From an uncultured Collinsella sp. (GTDB lineage Bacteria; Actinomycetota; Coriobacteriia; Coriobacteriales; Coriobacteriaceae), in NCBI GenBank assembly GCA_900553705.1, contig USEK01000018.1, forward strand, positions 1 to 16,126: 16,126 nucleotides of DNA. Direction: 5' to 3'. Under the pieces are notes generated by a model, which saw only the letters and a list, made by a program, of their open reading frames with translations, did no database searches and had not been told where the DNA came from. Both the position numbers and the translations under genes were made by a program. Positions 1 through 7,045 of this stretch are shown here, in pieces (positions within the stretch are counted from its first letter, which is position 1; the number at the start of each line of letters is the position of its first letter).

Positions 1-26
1 CAGCGTCAGATGTGTATAAGAGACAG
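1..26 (+). other. Untrimmed Nextera adapter (left end)
   Basis: The first 26 bases match the 3' part of the Illumina Nextera Read 1 adapter and end with the 19-base Tn5 mosaic end (positions 8-26). This is library DNA, not genome. An open reading frame starting inside it at position 10 begins MCIRDR, a familiar translation artefact of this adapter. Confidence 0.97.
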
Positions 27-343
27 AGTGCATGACTGTCATGGAAACGGTGCGCACCATGGCCGAGCGTGGTTGCGCCGTTATCATGGTCTGCCACGAT
101 ATGGAAGTCGTCTCGGATTTTGCCGAGCGCATTGTGGTAATGGCCGACGGTCGCATCCTCGACCGCGGCCGCACGCACGAGCTATTCTCGAACATCGATC
201 TCATGCGGCGTGCCTACGTGGAGCCTCCCCAGGTTATTGAACTCTCGCGCCGTCTGGCATCTTCCGTCTCGCCCGCTTTTGCGCAGGTGAGCGAGGTCAC
301 CGATGTCGTTCGAATTACCAAGGAGATGGTCCACCGTGGTTAA
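27..343 (+). CDS. ECF transporter ATP-binding protein, C-terminal fragment
   Basis: This is the last ~104 residues of an ABC ATPase of the EcfA/CbiO type, which powers vitamin or metal uptake together with EcfT and a substrate-binding S component. The Walker A, signature and Walker B regions lie upstream of the contig end. What remains is the helix before the H-loop, the switch histidine in MVCHDMEVVSDFAERIVVM, and the usual 'ADGRILDRGRTHELF' tail that ends the nucleotide-binding domain, followed by ~45 residues of C-terminal extension. The methionine codon at 32 is internal, not a start. The stop at 341-343 overlaps the start of the EcfT gene by eight bases, so the two are translationally coupled, as is normal for ecfA-ecfT operons. 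The transported substrate cannot be told because the S component is not in the window. Group assignment (ECF rather than another importer) rests on the EcfT neighbour. Confidence 0.85.
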
Positions 344-1082
344 CGTCATCGACTACATGCCGGGCGATACGCTGCTGCATCGCCTGAATCCCGTCGTCAA
401 ACTGGGCCTCGCCGCCGCCATCATCGTCGGCATCTTCTTGTCCGACACCTACGTGGCGCTGCTGGGCTTTTTGGCACTCACCCTTGCGCTGGGTGCCTAT
501 GCCGGCGTCGTCGACCGTCTGCTCTCGCTGCTCAAGTTGCTGATTCCGCTCGCGCTTATCATGCTGGTGCTCCAGCTGGCCTTTATGCGCGATGGCAACG
601 TAGTATGGGGCTTTATCACCGACACGGGCCTCATCACGGGATCGAAGGCCTGCCTGCGCCTGCTGGGTGTGGCGTTACCACTCATCCTCATGCTCATGGT
701 GACCAAGCTCAACGACCTTGCCAACGCCTGCGTCGAGGTGCTGCACGTGCCGTATCGCTATGCCTTCACCTTCACCACGGCGCTGCGCTTTGTGCCGGTG
801 TTTGGTCAGGAGATGAACGCCATCATGGAGGCGCAGACCGCACGCGGCGTCGAGTACGACACCAAGAACCCCATCAAGAAGCTTAAGCTCATGCTGCCGC
901 TGTGTGTGCCACTGCTCATCTCGAGCGTGGGCAAGACCGATGCCACAGCCTTGGCGGCAGAACAGCGCGGCTTCTATCTGCGTACGCGCGCCAGCTCGTA
1001 CAAGCGCTACCCCATCAAGGGCCTGGACATCGCCGTGCTCATCGTCAGCATCGCCCTCATCGCCATCGGCTTCCTGTTCTAG
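336..1082 (+). CDS. ecfT: ECF transporter transmembrane protein EcfT
   Basis: EcfT is the membrane-embedded coupling subunit of energy-coupling factor transporters; its cytoplasmic coupling helices transmit ATP hydrolysis in EcfA to the S component. The 248-residue protein has the expected N-terminus (DYMPGDTLLHRLNPVVKL), hydrophobic segments around residues 22-55, 66-85, 107-125 and 231-248, and the two coupling motifs: ARG at 169-171 (AQTARGVEY) and a second, slightly divergent one, EQRGF, at 209-213. The GTG at 336 is chosen because AGGAGA (321-326) sits nine bases upstream and because EcfT proteins begin right before this 'DYxPGDSxLHRL' stretch; an upstream ATG at 303 would add 11 residues inside the ATPase gene and has no such site. 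It overlaps the ATPase gene by eight bases. A strong hairpin follows 30 bases after the stop. Confidence 0.93.
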   Translation: MVNVIDYMPGDTLLHRLNPVVKLGLAAAIIVGIFLSDTYVALLGFLALTLALGAYAGVVDRLLSLLKLLIPLALIMLVLQLAFMRDGNVVWGFITDTGLITGSKACLRLLGVALPLILMLMVTKLNDLANACVEVLHVPYRYAFTFTTALRFVPVFGQEMNAIMEAQTARGVEYDTKNPIKKLKLMLPLCVPLLISSVGKTDATALAAEQRGFYLRTRASSYKRYPIKGLDIAVLIVSIALIAIGFLF

Positions 1083-1111
1083 TTCACCACCGACAGCAAC
1101 CGCCCAACGTA

Positions 1112-1148
1112 AAAGGCCTCGGCTCGCACCAAACGAGCCGAGGCCTTT
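1112..1148 (+). terminator. Intrinsic terminator, ecfA-ecfT operon
   Basis: A perfect 15-bp inverted repeat (1112-1126 with 1134-1148, loop of 7) has GGCCTCGGCTCG in its stem, with A residues on the left and T residues on the right. It lies between the end of ecfT and the convergent racemase gene, and the A/T flanks on both sides suggest it can stop transcription from either direction. Confidence 0.9.
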
Positions 1149-1207
1149 ACTGTTTCATCAGATAAAACCTACCAAAATTAACCTCTCCCTTTTTGGCGGG
1201 TCGGAAG

Positions 1208-1954
1208 CTAGAGGCGGTAGGGGGCGCCGCTGCGGATGATGGATTCGCGCACCAGGACATCCATGGCGTCGAGGGTGATCTCGGGCATCTCTCGGTACTT
1301 CTGCAGCACCGATAGCTCGGTGCAGGCCAGAATGACGCGGTCGCAGCCGCTACGGGCGAACTCCCACATCACGCGGTCGAACTTATCCATATCGGGCTCA
1401 CGTCCGGCCTTCACATCATCGTAGATAAGCGACATCACATCGTTCTGACGTTTCTCGCTGGGATAGACGACCTCAACACCCGCAGCCTCGCATTCGCGAC
1501 CGTAGACGCCCGCGCCCACGGTGCCATCGGTTCCCATAATGCCAATCTTGTGCACCGGCTCGGCCGGCATACTCAGGTTGGGGTCGAACTCGCACTCCCC
1601 CATCACCGCACCCGCAAGGGCATAGCGAACCGACTCGCGCGGCATGTGAATAATCGGCACCTTCGTAAACGACTGAATCTGGTCGTAGAAGTAGTGTGAC
1701 GTATTGCAGGGAATGGCGATATGTGCGCAGCCCAGTGACTCGAGCGCCTGGGCGCACTCCTTCATGGTCGCCAGCAGCTTGGCATGCTCGCCGGTCTTAA
1801 TGGCCAGCGTGCGGTCGGGCATGGTCGACTTGGAGAGCACCACCATGTCGATATGTTCTTGATCGCAGGCAGCAGCCGTATGACGCACCACCTGGTCGTA
1901 GTAATACGACGTGGCCTCGGCGCCCATGCCGCCGATAACTCCCAGCTTTTCCAT
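1208..1954 (-). CDS. Aspartate/glutamate racemase family protein
   Basis: This protein belongs to the PLP-independent Asp/Glu racemase family, which inverts an amino acid with two cysteines acting as acid and base. Both are visible: Cys83 in IPCNTSH and Cys211 in ILACTELS (the usual GCTE is ACTE here). The N-terminus MEKLGVIGGMG is typical of the aspartate racemase/RacX branch, and 248 residues is a normal length. The start at 1954 is set by AAGGAGG (complement of 1960-1966) a few bases upstream; an in-frame extension to 2038 would lack this. It lies 84 bases downstream of, and in the same direction as, a D-aspartate ligase-like gene. That pairing is known from Enterococcus faecium, where the racemase supplies D-Asp for the peptidoglycan cross-bridge, so aspartate is the likely substrate (inference). 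RacX-type broad-specificity racemase is the alternative. Confidence 0.88.
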   Translation of the reverse strand: MEKLGVIGGMGAEATSYYYDQVVRHTAAACDQEHIDMVVLSKSTMPDRTLAIKTGEHAKLLATMKECAQALESLGCAHIAIPCNTSHYFYDQIQSFTKVPIIHMPRESVRYALAGAVMGECEFDPNLSMPAEPVHKIGIMGTDGTVGAGVYGRECEAAGVEVVYPSEKRQNDVMSLIYDDVKAGREPDMDKFDRVMWEFARSGCDRVILACTELSVLQKYREMPEITLDAMDVLVRESIIRSGAPYRL

Positions 1955-1959
1955 CGCCG

Positions 1960-2038
1960 CCTCCTTGGTGACGCTTGCGCAATTGCGCGTATCATACCCG
2001 CGCCCGCCCGATGCAAACCGGACGGGCGCCGCACTCAT
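1960..2038 (-). promoter_or_regulatory. Ligase-racemase spacer with hairpin, palindrome and possible internal promoter
   Basis: Read on the minus strand, the spacer holds an 11-bp GC-rich hairpin with one G-U pair (starting just after the ligase stop), then TATGAT (complement of 1991-1996), which could be a -10 box although I see no good -35, then a perfect 12-bp palindrome GCGCAATTGCGC (1977-1988), then the racemase ribosome binding site AAGGAGG. The hairpin lacks a T run, so it probably does not end transcription. Weak or regulated independent expression of the racemase is possible. Confidence 0.4.
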
Positions 2039-3295
2039 CTACTTGTAATACGTCTTGAACAGCTTAAAGTGGCGCAACTTGGTGTGCCACATGCGCAGCC
2101 AGCGGTTAAAGACAAAGTCGCCCTTCATAAACGAAGGGTCGGCGCCCTTGCCTTCCTTGTCCAGGCGATGCACCTTAGCGCGCAGCTCGGGATCCTTGAC
2201 GTACTTGTCGACGACGCCCATGGGGACGACCATCCACAGCGCCTCGTCCTGCGCCGTCACAAACTCCGGCTCAAACGGGCGGTTGAACACATACTCGTCC
2301 ACCACATACTTGGCAACGTTAAAGCCGCTGTTGGTAACGTAGTAGTTGCTGCGACCCTGACGCGTGTTGAAATCGAAGAACTTAAACGAGCCGTCGCGCT
2401 CGTCGTACTTAACGTCAAAGTTGGAATAGCCCACAAAGTTCAGGTCCTCGAGTAGCTTGCGCACGCCGCCCATGAGCTCGTCATTGGGCTCGGTGATGAT
2501 ACAGGCGTGGTTGCCGACGCCGTGAGGCTGATGCTCCTCGAGCAGCACATGGCCCAGGCACATCATGCGCACCTTGCCGTTGCGGTCGGAATAGCTGGTG
2601 AGCACGCGCATGTACTCGTCGTTGCCGGGCACGCGATCCTGCAAGATCAGATCGTCGGTATAGCCGCTGGCATACGAATCGCGAATGACCTGTTCCAGCT
2701 CGGCGCGGTCGGCAATCTCATAGGCCTTTTTCTGGCCCTCGAACTCGTGCTGCCACCACATGATGCCGTCAGAAGGCTTCAGAATCATCGGGTAAGGGAA
2801 ATCGATCTGGTCGAGCACTTCGGCAGGCGCCTCACCCTGGGCATTGAGCATCGCCTTGGTAAAGGTAAACGTGTGCGGATAGGGCACGCCATGCTTCTCG
2901 CACAGCTCGTAGAAGATCTCCTTCTTCTGGCACTGCTCGAGCATGCTGTAGGGCGCGTAGGGAGCGACGATGTTGTCCGCCAGCTCATGAGCATCCTTGG
3001 CCTGAGCCACGAGGGCAACATAGTTGTCGCCACAGCCCACAAGGACAATCGTCTTGTCGGCATGCGCTTGGGCAATGCCGTTGACGGTTTTGAGCATCAC
3101 GGGCATGGTGTCGATATCCACTTTGGGCGTGTAGTCGATAATCTGGCTGCGGTACGCGGGACCCGTCTGATACTTGCCAAAGACCAGACTCTTGACCTGG
3201 TACTCCTCGTAGAAGGCGCGCGCCACCGAATAGGCGTTGATGTCGCCACCGAGCAGCACGGGAATGAACTCGCGCTCTGTAAATTGCAATGCCAT
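2039..3295 (-). CDS. ATP-grasp carboxylate-amine ligase, probable D-aspartate ligase
   Basis: This 418-residue ATP-grasp enzyme would join a carboxylate to an amine through an acyl-phosphate. After a Rossmann-like N-terminal domain (IPVLLGGDINAYSVAR, 11-26), the ATP-grasp core shows the nucleotide-binding lysine region PMILKPSDG (169-177), VPGNDEYMRVLT (222-233) and the metal-binding end FDVKYDE...FFDFNTRQGRSN (293-317). It resembles the COG3919 group that includes Aslfm, the E. faecium enzyme that adds D-aspartate to the side-chain amine of residue 3 in peptidoglycan precursors. The adjacent aspartate racemase supports that role. Collinsella is described as having an ornithine-aspartate wall (from memory), which would fit. 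The ATG at 3295 has AGGAAG six bases upstream. Alternative: a ligase making another amide; acceptor specificity is not readable from sequence. Confidence 0.8.
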   Translation of the reverse strand: MALQFTEREFIPVLLGGDINAYSVARAFYEEYQVKSLVFGKYQTGPAYRSQIIDYTPKVDIDTMPVMLKTVNGIAQAHADKTIVLVGCGDNYVALVAQAKDAHELADNIVAPYAPYSMLEQCQKKEIFYELCEKHGVPYPHTFTFTKAMLNAQGEAPAEVLDQIDFPYPMILKPSDGIMWWQHEFEGQKKAYEIADRAELEQVIRDSYASGYTDDLILQDRVPGNDEYMRVLTSYSDRNGKVRMMCLGHVLLEEHQPHGVGNHACIITEPNDELMGGVRKLLEDLNFVGYSNFDVKYDERDGSFKFFDFNTRQGRSNYYVTNSGFNVAKYVVDEYVFNRPFEPEFVTAQDEALWMVVPMGVVDKYVKDPELRAKVHRLDKEGKGADPSFMKGDFVFNRWLRMWHTKLRHFKLFKTYYK

Positions 3296-3529
3296 GGAAA
3301 CTTCCTATCATGAACTGCCCACACAATGGGCGGTCTTTGCGCAACTGATTTATTCTAGCGTGCCAAGCCGCCGGCGCCCAAAGCTCCACCGTATCTATGG
3401 CAATCGACGTAATCGTCCAGCACGAAGGCCAGCACGAAGACGGCGCTCACCGTTGTATGACAATGGGCAATGAACCTACCGTTGTTGTAGGATTCAGCGT
3501 ATTGACATCCTCGAGCGAAAGGCGCACAC
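3296..3529. promoter_or_regulatory. Divergent intergenic region between ligase and MOSC genes
   Basis: This 234-base gap must hold the start signals of the leftward ligase operon and the rightward MOSC gene. Visible are a small GCCCA/TGGGC hairpin in the ligase leader (around 3317-3331), two tandem 12-mers CCAGCACGAAGR (3417-3428, 3429-3440), and a CCTAC/GTAGG hairpin (3475-3491) shortly before the MOSC start. No convincing -35/-10 pair stands out in either direction. I see no gene here. Confidence 0.4.
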
Positions 3530-4162
3530 GTGCCCCAAGACCATCCGACCGATAATCCCATCCTCAATGCTGCGAAGCGCGAGCTGGTGGAACGTGCGAA
3601 AGCGACCGCTCCCCTGCGCACGGCAAACGATGCCTACGACAGGCCCGCCCGCATCGTCTCGATCAACACGTCGGCGCACAAGGGCACACGCAAGTCGCCC
3701 GTCGCCGATGGACACGACACCGTTATAGAGCAATTTGGCCTCGCCTCCGACGCACACGCCGGGCATTGGCACCGTCAGGTTTCCTTTTTGGCCGCAGAGT
3801 CCATCCAGACGGCGCAGGCTCGCGGACTCGATGTGCGCGAGGGTGACTTTGGAGAAAACTTCACCACCCAGGGCATCAATCTACTCTCGCTCCCCTTGGG
3901 CACGCAGCTCAAGCTTGGCAGCGAGGTGCTTGTCGAAATCAGCCAAATCGGCAAGGTCTGCCACACACGCTGTGCTATCTACTATCTCGCTGGCGACTGC
4001 ATCTTTCCCCACGAGGGCATTTTTGGCGTGGTACTAAAGGGCGGAGAGGTCCATATCGGCGACGATATCCAGGTAGTCAAACTCGGCGACGGCTCCTGTT
4101 CGTTCACCCCCGCCGAGGCGCTCGAAGAGATTGAGCAGGCTCGTCAGGAGGGCACGCTGTAG
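3530..4162 (+). CDS. MOSC domain-containing protein
   Basis: MOSC domains are the C-terminal sulfur-carrying modules of molybdenum-cofactor sulfurases; the stand-alone bacterial forms are linked to molybdenum cofactor or sulfur chemistry but many are uncharacterised. The domain starts near residue 39 (RPARIVSINTSAHKGTRKSPV) and shows DAHAGHWHRQVSFLA (74-88), the signature GDFGENF (105-111), and the conserved cysteine in GKVCHTRC (141-148), with a further cysteine at 157. At 210 residues it is longer than minimal ~150-residue MOSC proteins because of an N-terminal, possibly helical extension of about 38 residues. The start is a GTG at 3530 with GAAAGG about seven bases upstream; no in-frame ATG is available before the domain. 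It stands alone, with no mo-gene next to it, so its substrate cannot be inferred. Confidence 0.87.
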   Translation: MPQDHPTDNPILNAAKRELVERAKATAPLRTANDAYDRPARIVSINTSAHKGTRKSPVADGHDTVIEQFGLASDAHAGHWHRQVSFLAAESIQTAQARGLDVREGDFGENFTTQGINLLSLPLGTQLKLGSEVLVEISQIGKVCHTRCAIYYLAGDCIFPHEGIFGVVLKGGEVHIGDDIQVVKLGDGSCSFTPAEALEEIEQARQEGTL

Positions 4163-4230
4163 TTGTAAAACCCCACGTTGAGATAGCTTTTATAGACCTG
4201 AACTCCTCTCAAACAGGCCCCCGTAACGTT

Positions 4231-4354
4231 AAAGTTGAACTCTATGGTTTCTCAACAATTCATCATAACTGCAGGTCAAAGCCAAAACCTCAAGTTCAAC
4301 TTGACCCTTTGGAACCTTTAAGGTTCAAGTTGAGGTCGAAAGCAGTAGTAGAAT
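4231..4354 (+). promoter_or_regulatory. Palindromic box cluster and promoter of the wall hydrolase gene
   Basis: The A+T-rich stretch upstream of the hydrolase contains repeated GTTCAACTT-type sequences: AAGTTGAAC at 4232-4240, the perfect palindrome TCAAGTT-C-AACTTGA at 4290-4304, TTCAAGTTGA at 4324-4333, and a related palindrome GAACCTT-T-AAGGTTC at 4312-4326. A -10-like TAGAAT follows at 4349-4354, with no good -35 box. The placement of the boxes just upstream of the -10 suggests control by a dimeric DNA-binding protein (inference). Confidence 0.5.
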
Positions 4355-4396
4355 ACCGTTCGAACCATAACCTACGATTGATTGCAGAGGGACTGG

Positions 4397-5530
4397 ATGC
4401 AGCATTCGAATCATCGCACCGCAGCGCTCATTGCGTCGAAGCCGGCTCGTATCATCACGAGTGCCGCGCTCGCCGTTGCGCTGACGGCCACACCGATGCT
4501 CTCCCCCGTTGCGGCGTATGCCGCCTCGCAGGCAACGCAGGACCAGCTTTCCGCAGCCCAGCAGAAGATCGAAGCCGCCACGAACGCCTACAACGACGCA
4601 CGCACCAAACTCGATGACCTGCAAAAGCAGATTGACTCCAATGAGGCAAGCATCGAGGAAATCGAGGCTAAGCTTCCCGAGCAGCAGGCCAAGGCAAGCT
4701 CCGCCATGCGCGATCTGTACAAGTATCAGAAGGGCACCAATCCCATCGTGAGCTTCCTGGTCAACGCGCAGAGCCTGGGTGAGTTCATCACGACCTGCAA
4801 ATACACCAACCAGATCACGAGCTCGAGCGTCGACGAGATCGAAGAGCTCAATAACATGCAAACCGAACTCGAGCAGAACAAGGCTGAGCTCCAGCAGGCC
4901 AAGTCTCAGCTTGAGGCTGAGCAGAAAAACGCCGAGGATGCGCTGGCGCAGGCCCAGCAGCTCCGCAGCGAGGCACAGGCAAAAGCCGAGCAGGAAAATG
5001 CCGCCGAGCTTGCCAAGCTTGAGGCCGATAAGGCCGCTGCCGCCGAGAAGCTCTCGGGCGAGGGCGTAAGCGGCAGCAACTCCAGCAGCCAGGCCAACAA
5101 CGCCAACACCACCATCGACACCACGCCGAACAACTCGAACAGCGGCAACTCCGATTACGACTCGTTCATTAATGAGTGGACGAGCCGCATCGACAACTAC
5201 CTTGCCGGCTCCCCCATGGCAGGCCAGGGCTATAACTTTGCCGTTGCCGCCTGGAACACCGGCGTCGACCCTCGCTGGTCCCCCGCCATCGCCTGCATCG
5301 AGAGCACCAAGGGTGCTTATTGCGCCAATTCTTACAACGCCTGGGGCTGGAGCGCCCGTGGCGGCGGTTGGCGCAGCTTTGGCAGCTGGAGCGAGGGCAT
5401 CTCCGCTCACGTTGCCTATCTGGGCGCCAACTACGGCTCCACCCTTACCCCGGCAGCGGCCAAAAAGTACTGCCCGCCCACGTGGCAGGACTGGTACAAC
5501 AAAGTCGCCGCTCAGATGAACCGCATCTAA
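4397..5530 (+). CDS. Secreted coiled-coil peptidoglycan hydrolase (lysozyme-like C-terminal domain)
   Basis: The 377-residue protein has a long signal peptide (basic N-terminus, hydrophobic 19-40, likely cleavage after VAAYA near residue 42). Residues ~45-220 form an extended coiled coil (QDQLSAAQQKIEAATNAYNDA..., then a Glu/Gln/Ala-rich second half) of the CwlO/PcsB kind, interrupted by a helical hinge with FLVNAQSLGEFI (120-131). A Ser/Asn/Thr linker (222-252) leads to a C-terminal domain (254-377) with ACIESTKG (299-306), SYNAWGW (312-318) and FGSWSEGI (328-335), which looks like a lysozyme/transglycosylase-like fold with Glu302 as candidate catalytic acid. By analogy the coiled coil would be held by a membrane partner such as FtsEX and gate activity at division. 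ATG 4397 follows AGAGGG at 4386-4391; the upstream TTG at 4382 is less likely. A strong terminator follows. The exact cleaved bond is unknown. Confidence 0.82.
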   Translation: MQHSNHRTAALIASKPARIITSAALAVALTATPMLSPVAAYAASQATQDQLSAAQQKIEAATNAYNDARTKLDDLQKQIDSNEASIEEIEAKLPEQQAKASSAMRDLYKYQKGTNPIVSFLVNAQSLGEFITTCKYTNQITSSSVDEIEELNNMQTELEQNKAELQQAKSQLEAEQKNAEDALAQAQQLRSEAQAKAEQENAAELAKLEADKAAAAEKLSGEGVSGSNSSSQANNANTTIDTTPNNSNSGNSDYDSFINEWTSRIDNYLAGSPMAGQGYNFAVAAWNTGVDPRWSPAIACIESTKGAYCANSYNAWGWSARGGGWRSFGSWSEGISAHVAYLGANYGSTLTPAAAKKYCPPTWQDWYNKVAAQMNRI

Positions 5531-5540
5531 GTGCAACTGC

Positions 5541-5570
5541 AAAGGGCCCCAATGGGGCCCTTTTCTTTTA
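5541..5570 (+). terminator. Intrinsic terminator after the wall hydrolase
   Basis: A perfect 10-bp stem AAAGGGCCCC/GGGGCCCTTT (5541-5550 with 5554-5563, loop AAT) is followed by a T-rich tract ending at 5570. It is a textbook rho-independent terminator for the plus strand and runs into the stop codon of the convergent kinase gene. Confidence 0.93.
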
Positions 5571-6947
5571 GGTAGCGGAGGTATCGACGACGCCGGTCGC
5601 ATTGGCAACCGCGACTATGACGATTATGCATAGGAGCAGCACACCCAATGCCTTGAGCCAGAGTTTCGCGAGCTTCTTGCCGCGATAACTGTCGAGCAAT
5701 GCGAATCGCCGACGAAGACGGCGCTTATCGAGCAGCGCAAAATGCATAAGCACCATAAGGCCATCGACAAAGAAAAAATACTCGATTATGAGAAGCCACG
5801 TCGGGTAGCTTTGGTTTGCTCCGGTGGGGTGAAAGACGGCAAAGTGACTTCCGGCAAAGAACACAAGCAGCGAGAAGCAGACGAGCATATTCCAAATGCG
5901 CCCCAGAGACTCCGGAACGCGAGAGAGCAGACCGCATGCAGAGGAGGCGGCAGGGCCAGGAAGCCCTGCGGGGTTCTGGAGCCCTTGGGGCGTCAACACC
6001 GTCTCAGAGGCCGGAGTACGGACAGGCGCAGGCGCAGAAGGCCGCACGGGGCGACTCAGATCGTATGCCGCGCGCGTCGCCCGTCCCAACGCTTCCGCGC
6101 TCGCAAAACGCTTGGCCGGGTCGAGCGCCATCGACATGCAGACGGCATCGGCAAGTGGAGTGGAAATGCTGCGCGTCTCGCATTGCTCACGCATGTCGAG
6201 CCCTGGTTTAGGGTCGACTCCCGTCAAGCAGAAGAACAACAGGGCGCCAAGTGCGTAGACGTCGCTGCGCACACTCGTCTGCCCAAACCCATACTGCTCG
6301 GGCGGCGCATAGGGTCGTGTGCCAAGCTTGACGGTATCGGCATCGGCGCCATCGCGCCATACGCGGGCGATCCCCAAGTCGATAATCACCAGCGATGAAA
6401 ACGTCAGGCCCTCATCGAGCGTACAGCTCGCACCCGTCACGATGACATTCGACGGCTTGAGGTCGCGATGGATTACCGGCGCCGACGTCTCCCCCGCCAT
6501 TGCAAAACCGGCGTGGAGCTCACCCACGGCATCGCATAGGGCAGGATACAATTCACGCGCATAATCGGGGGTGGCTCCCAGACGGTCCACCAGCGCCCCG
6601 AGCGTCTCCCCTTCGATGTATTCCATAACCACGTTGAGCTCGTCGCCCACACGACGACAATCGACGATTCTGGGCAGGTGCTCAAAACGCCTGCCTGCCC
6701 GCTGAGCGGCAAACAGGCGCTCGTATGCCCCGCCGATTTGAGCCGAAGCATCGATACGTTTACGGACAAAGGGGCCGAGCGAACCACCGCCGGTTCCTTC
6801 AAAGTACACGAGCTCGGTTGTTTCAACGGACGAGTGCTTAAGTACACGCTCCACACGATAGCTGTCGTCGCGATCGAGCGACGCCAGGTGCTCGGCAAGC
6901 GCTGCGGTCAGCTCGTCATCGGAATATGTTGGGGTCTGAGTATCCAT
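5568..6947 (-). CDS. Membrane-anchored Ser/Thr protein kinase
   Basis: A Hanks-type kinase that would phosphorylate Ser/Thr residues from the cytoplasmic face. Counting from the start used here, the ATP lysine is probably Lys63 (FVRKRID), the hinge VMEYIEGETL (107-116), the catalytic loop HRDLKPSN (160-167), the metal-binding triplet DLG (190-192, in place of DFG), and GTRPYAPPEQ (209-218). The glycine-rich loop is not recognisable (SSVETTELVYFEG). After a Pro/Ala linker (~300-345) come three predicted membrane segments (351-372, 384-406, 433-454) and only short outside loops, so there is no PASTA or other sensor domain. The start is uncertain: ATGs at 6998, 6959, 6956 and 6947; the last has GGAGG but only two bases away. 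It follows the Xre-type regulator by about 100 bases in the same direction and is probably co-transcribed. Confidence 0.9.
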   Translation of the reverse strand: MDTQTPTYSDDELTAALAEHLASLDRDDSYRVERVLKHSSVETTELVYFEGTGGGSLGPFVRKRIDASAQIGGAYERLFAAQRAGRRFEHLPRIVDCRRVGDELNVVMEYIEGETLGALVDRLGATPDYARELYPALCDAVGELHAGFAMAGETSAPVIHRDLKPSNVIVTGASCTLDEGLTFSSLVIIDLGIARVWRDGADADTVKLGTRPYAPPEQYGFGQTSVRSDVYALGALLFFCLTGVDPKPGLDMREQCETRSISTPLADAVCMSMALDPAKRFASAEALGRATRAAYDLSRPVRPSAPAPVRTPASETVLTPQGLQNPAGLPGPAASSACGLLSRVPESLGRIWNMLVCFSLLVFFAGSHFAVFHPTGANQSYPTWLLIIEYFFFVDGLMVLMHFALLDKRRLRRRFALLDSYRGKKLAKLWLKALGVLLLCIIVIVAVANATGVVDTSAT

Positions 6948-7045
6948 AGCCTCCATCATAGCGCAGGGCGCAGACACCCCATGGCATCCGTGCCCCATTC
7001 GTTTGCATCGTTGTTCGGCAGCTCCGCCGGCTCAGATATCAGCCG

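Noticed and set aside
1..26. Tn5 mosaic end as evidence of a natural transposon
   Set aside because: It is joined to the Illumina Nextera adapter and mirrored with an index at the other end, so it is library DNA.
2507..3313. 268-residue plus-strand open frame opposite the D-Asp ligase
   Set aside because: Low-complexity His/Val/Leu-rich translation, a typical antisense shadow of a high-GC gene.
3417..3440. Two tandem 12-mers as the start of a CRISPR or repeat array
   Set aside because: Only two copies without spacers; probably chance or a small duplication.
4163..4396. Cyclic di-AMP (ydaO) riboswitch upstream of the wall hydrolase
   Set aside because: Such riboswitches often precede wall hydrolases in actinobacteria, but none of the conserved blocks are present; the region holds palindromic boxes instead.
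4325..5608. Long minus-strand open frame opposite the wall hydrolase
   Set aside because: Leu/Gly/Val/Ala-rich translation without family features; it mirrors the coiled-coil codons of the real gene, which has a signal peptide, RBS and terminator.
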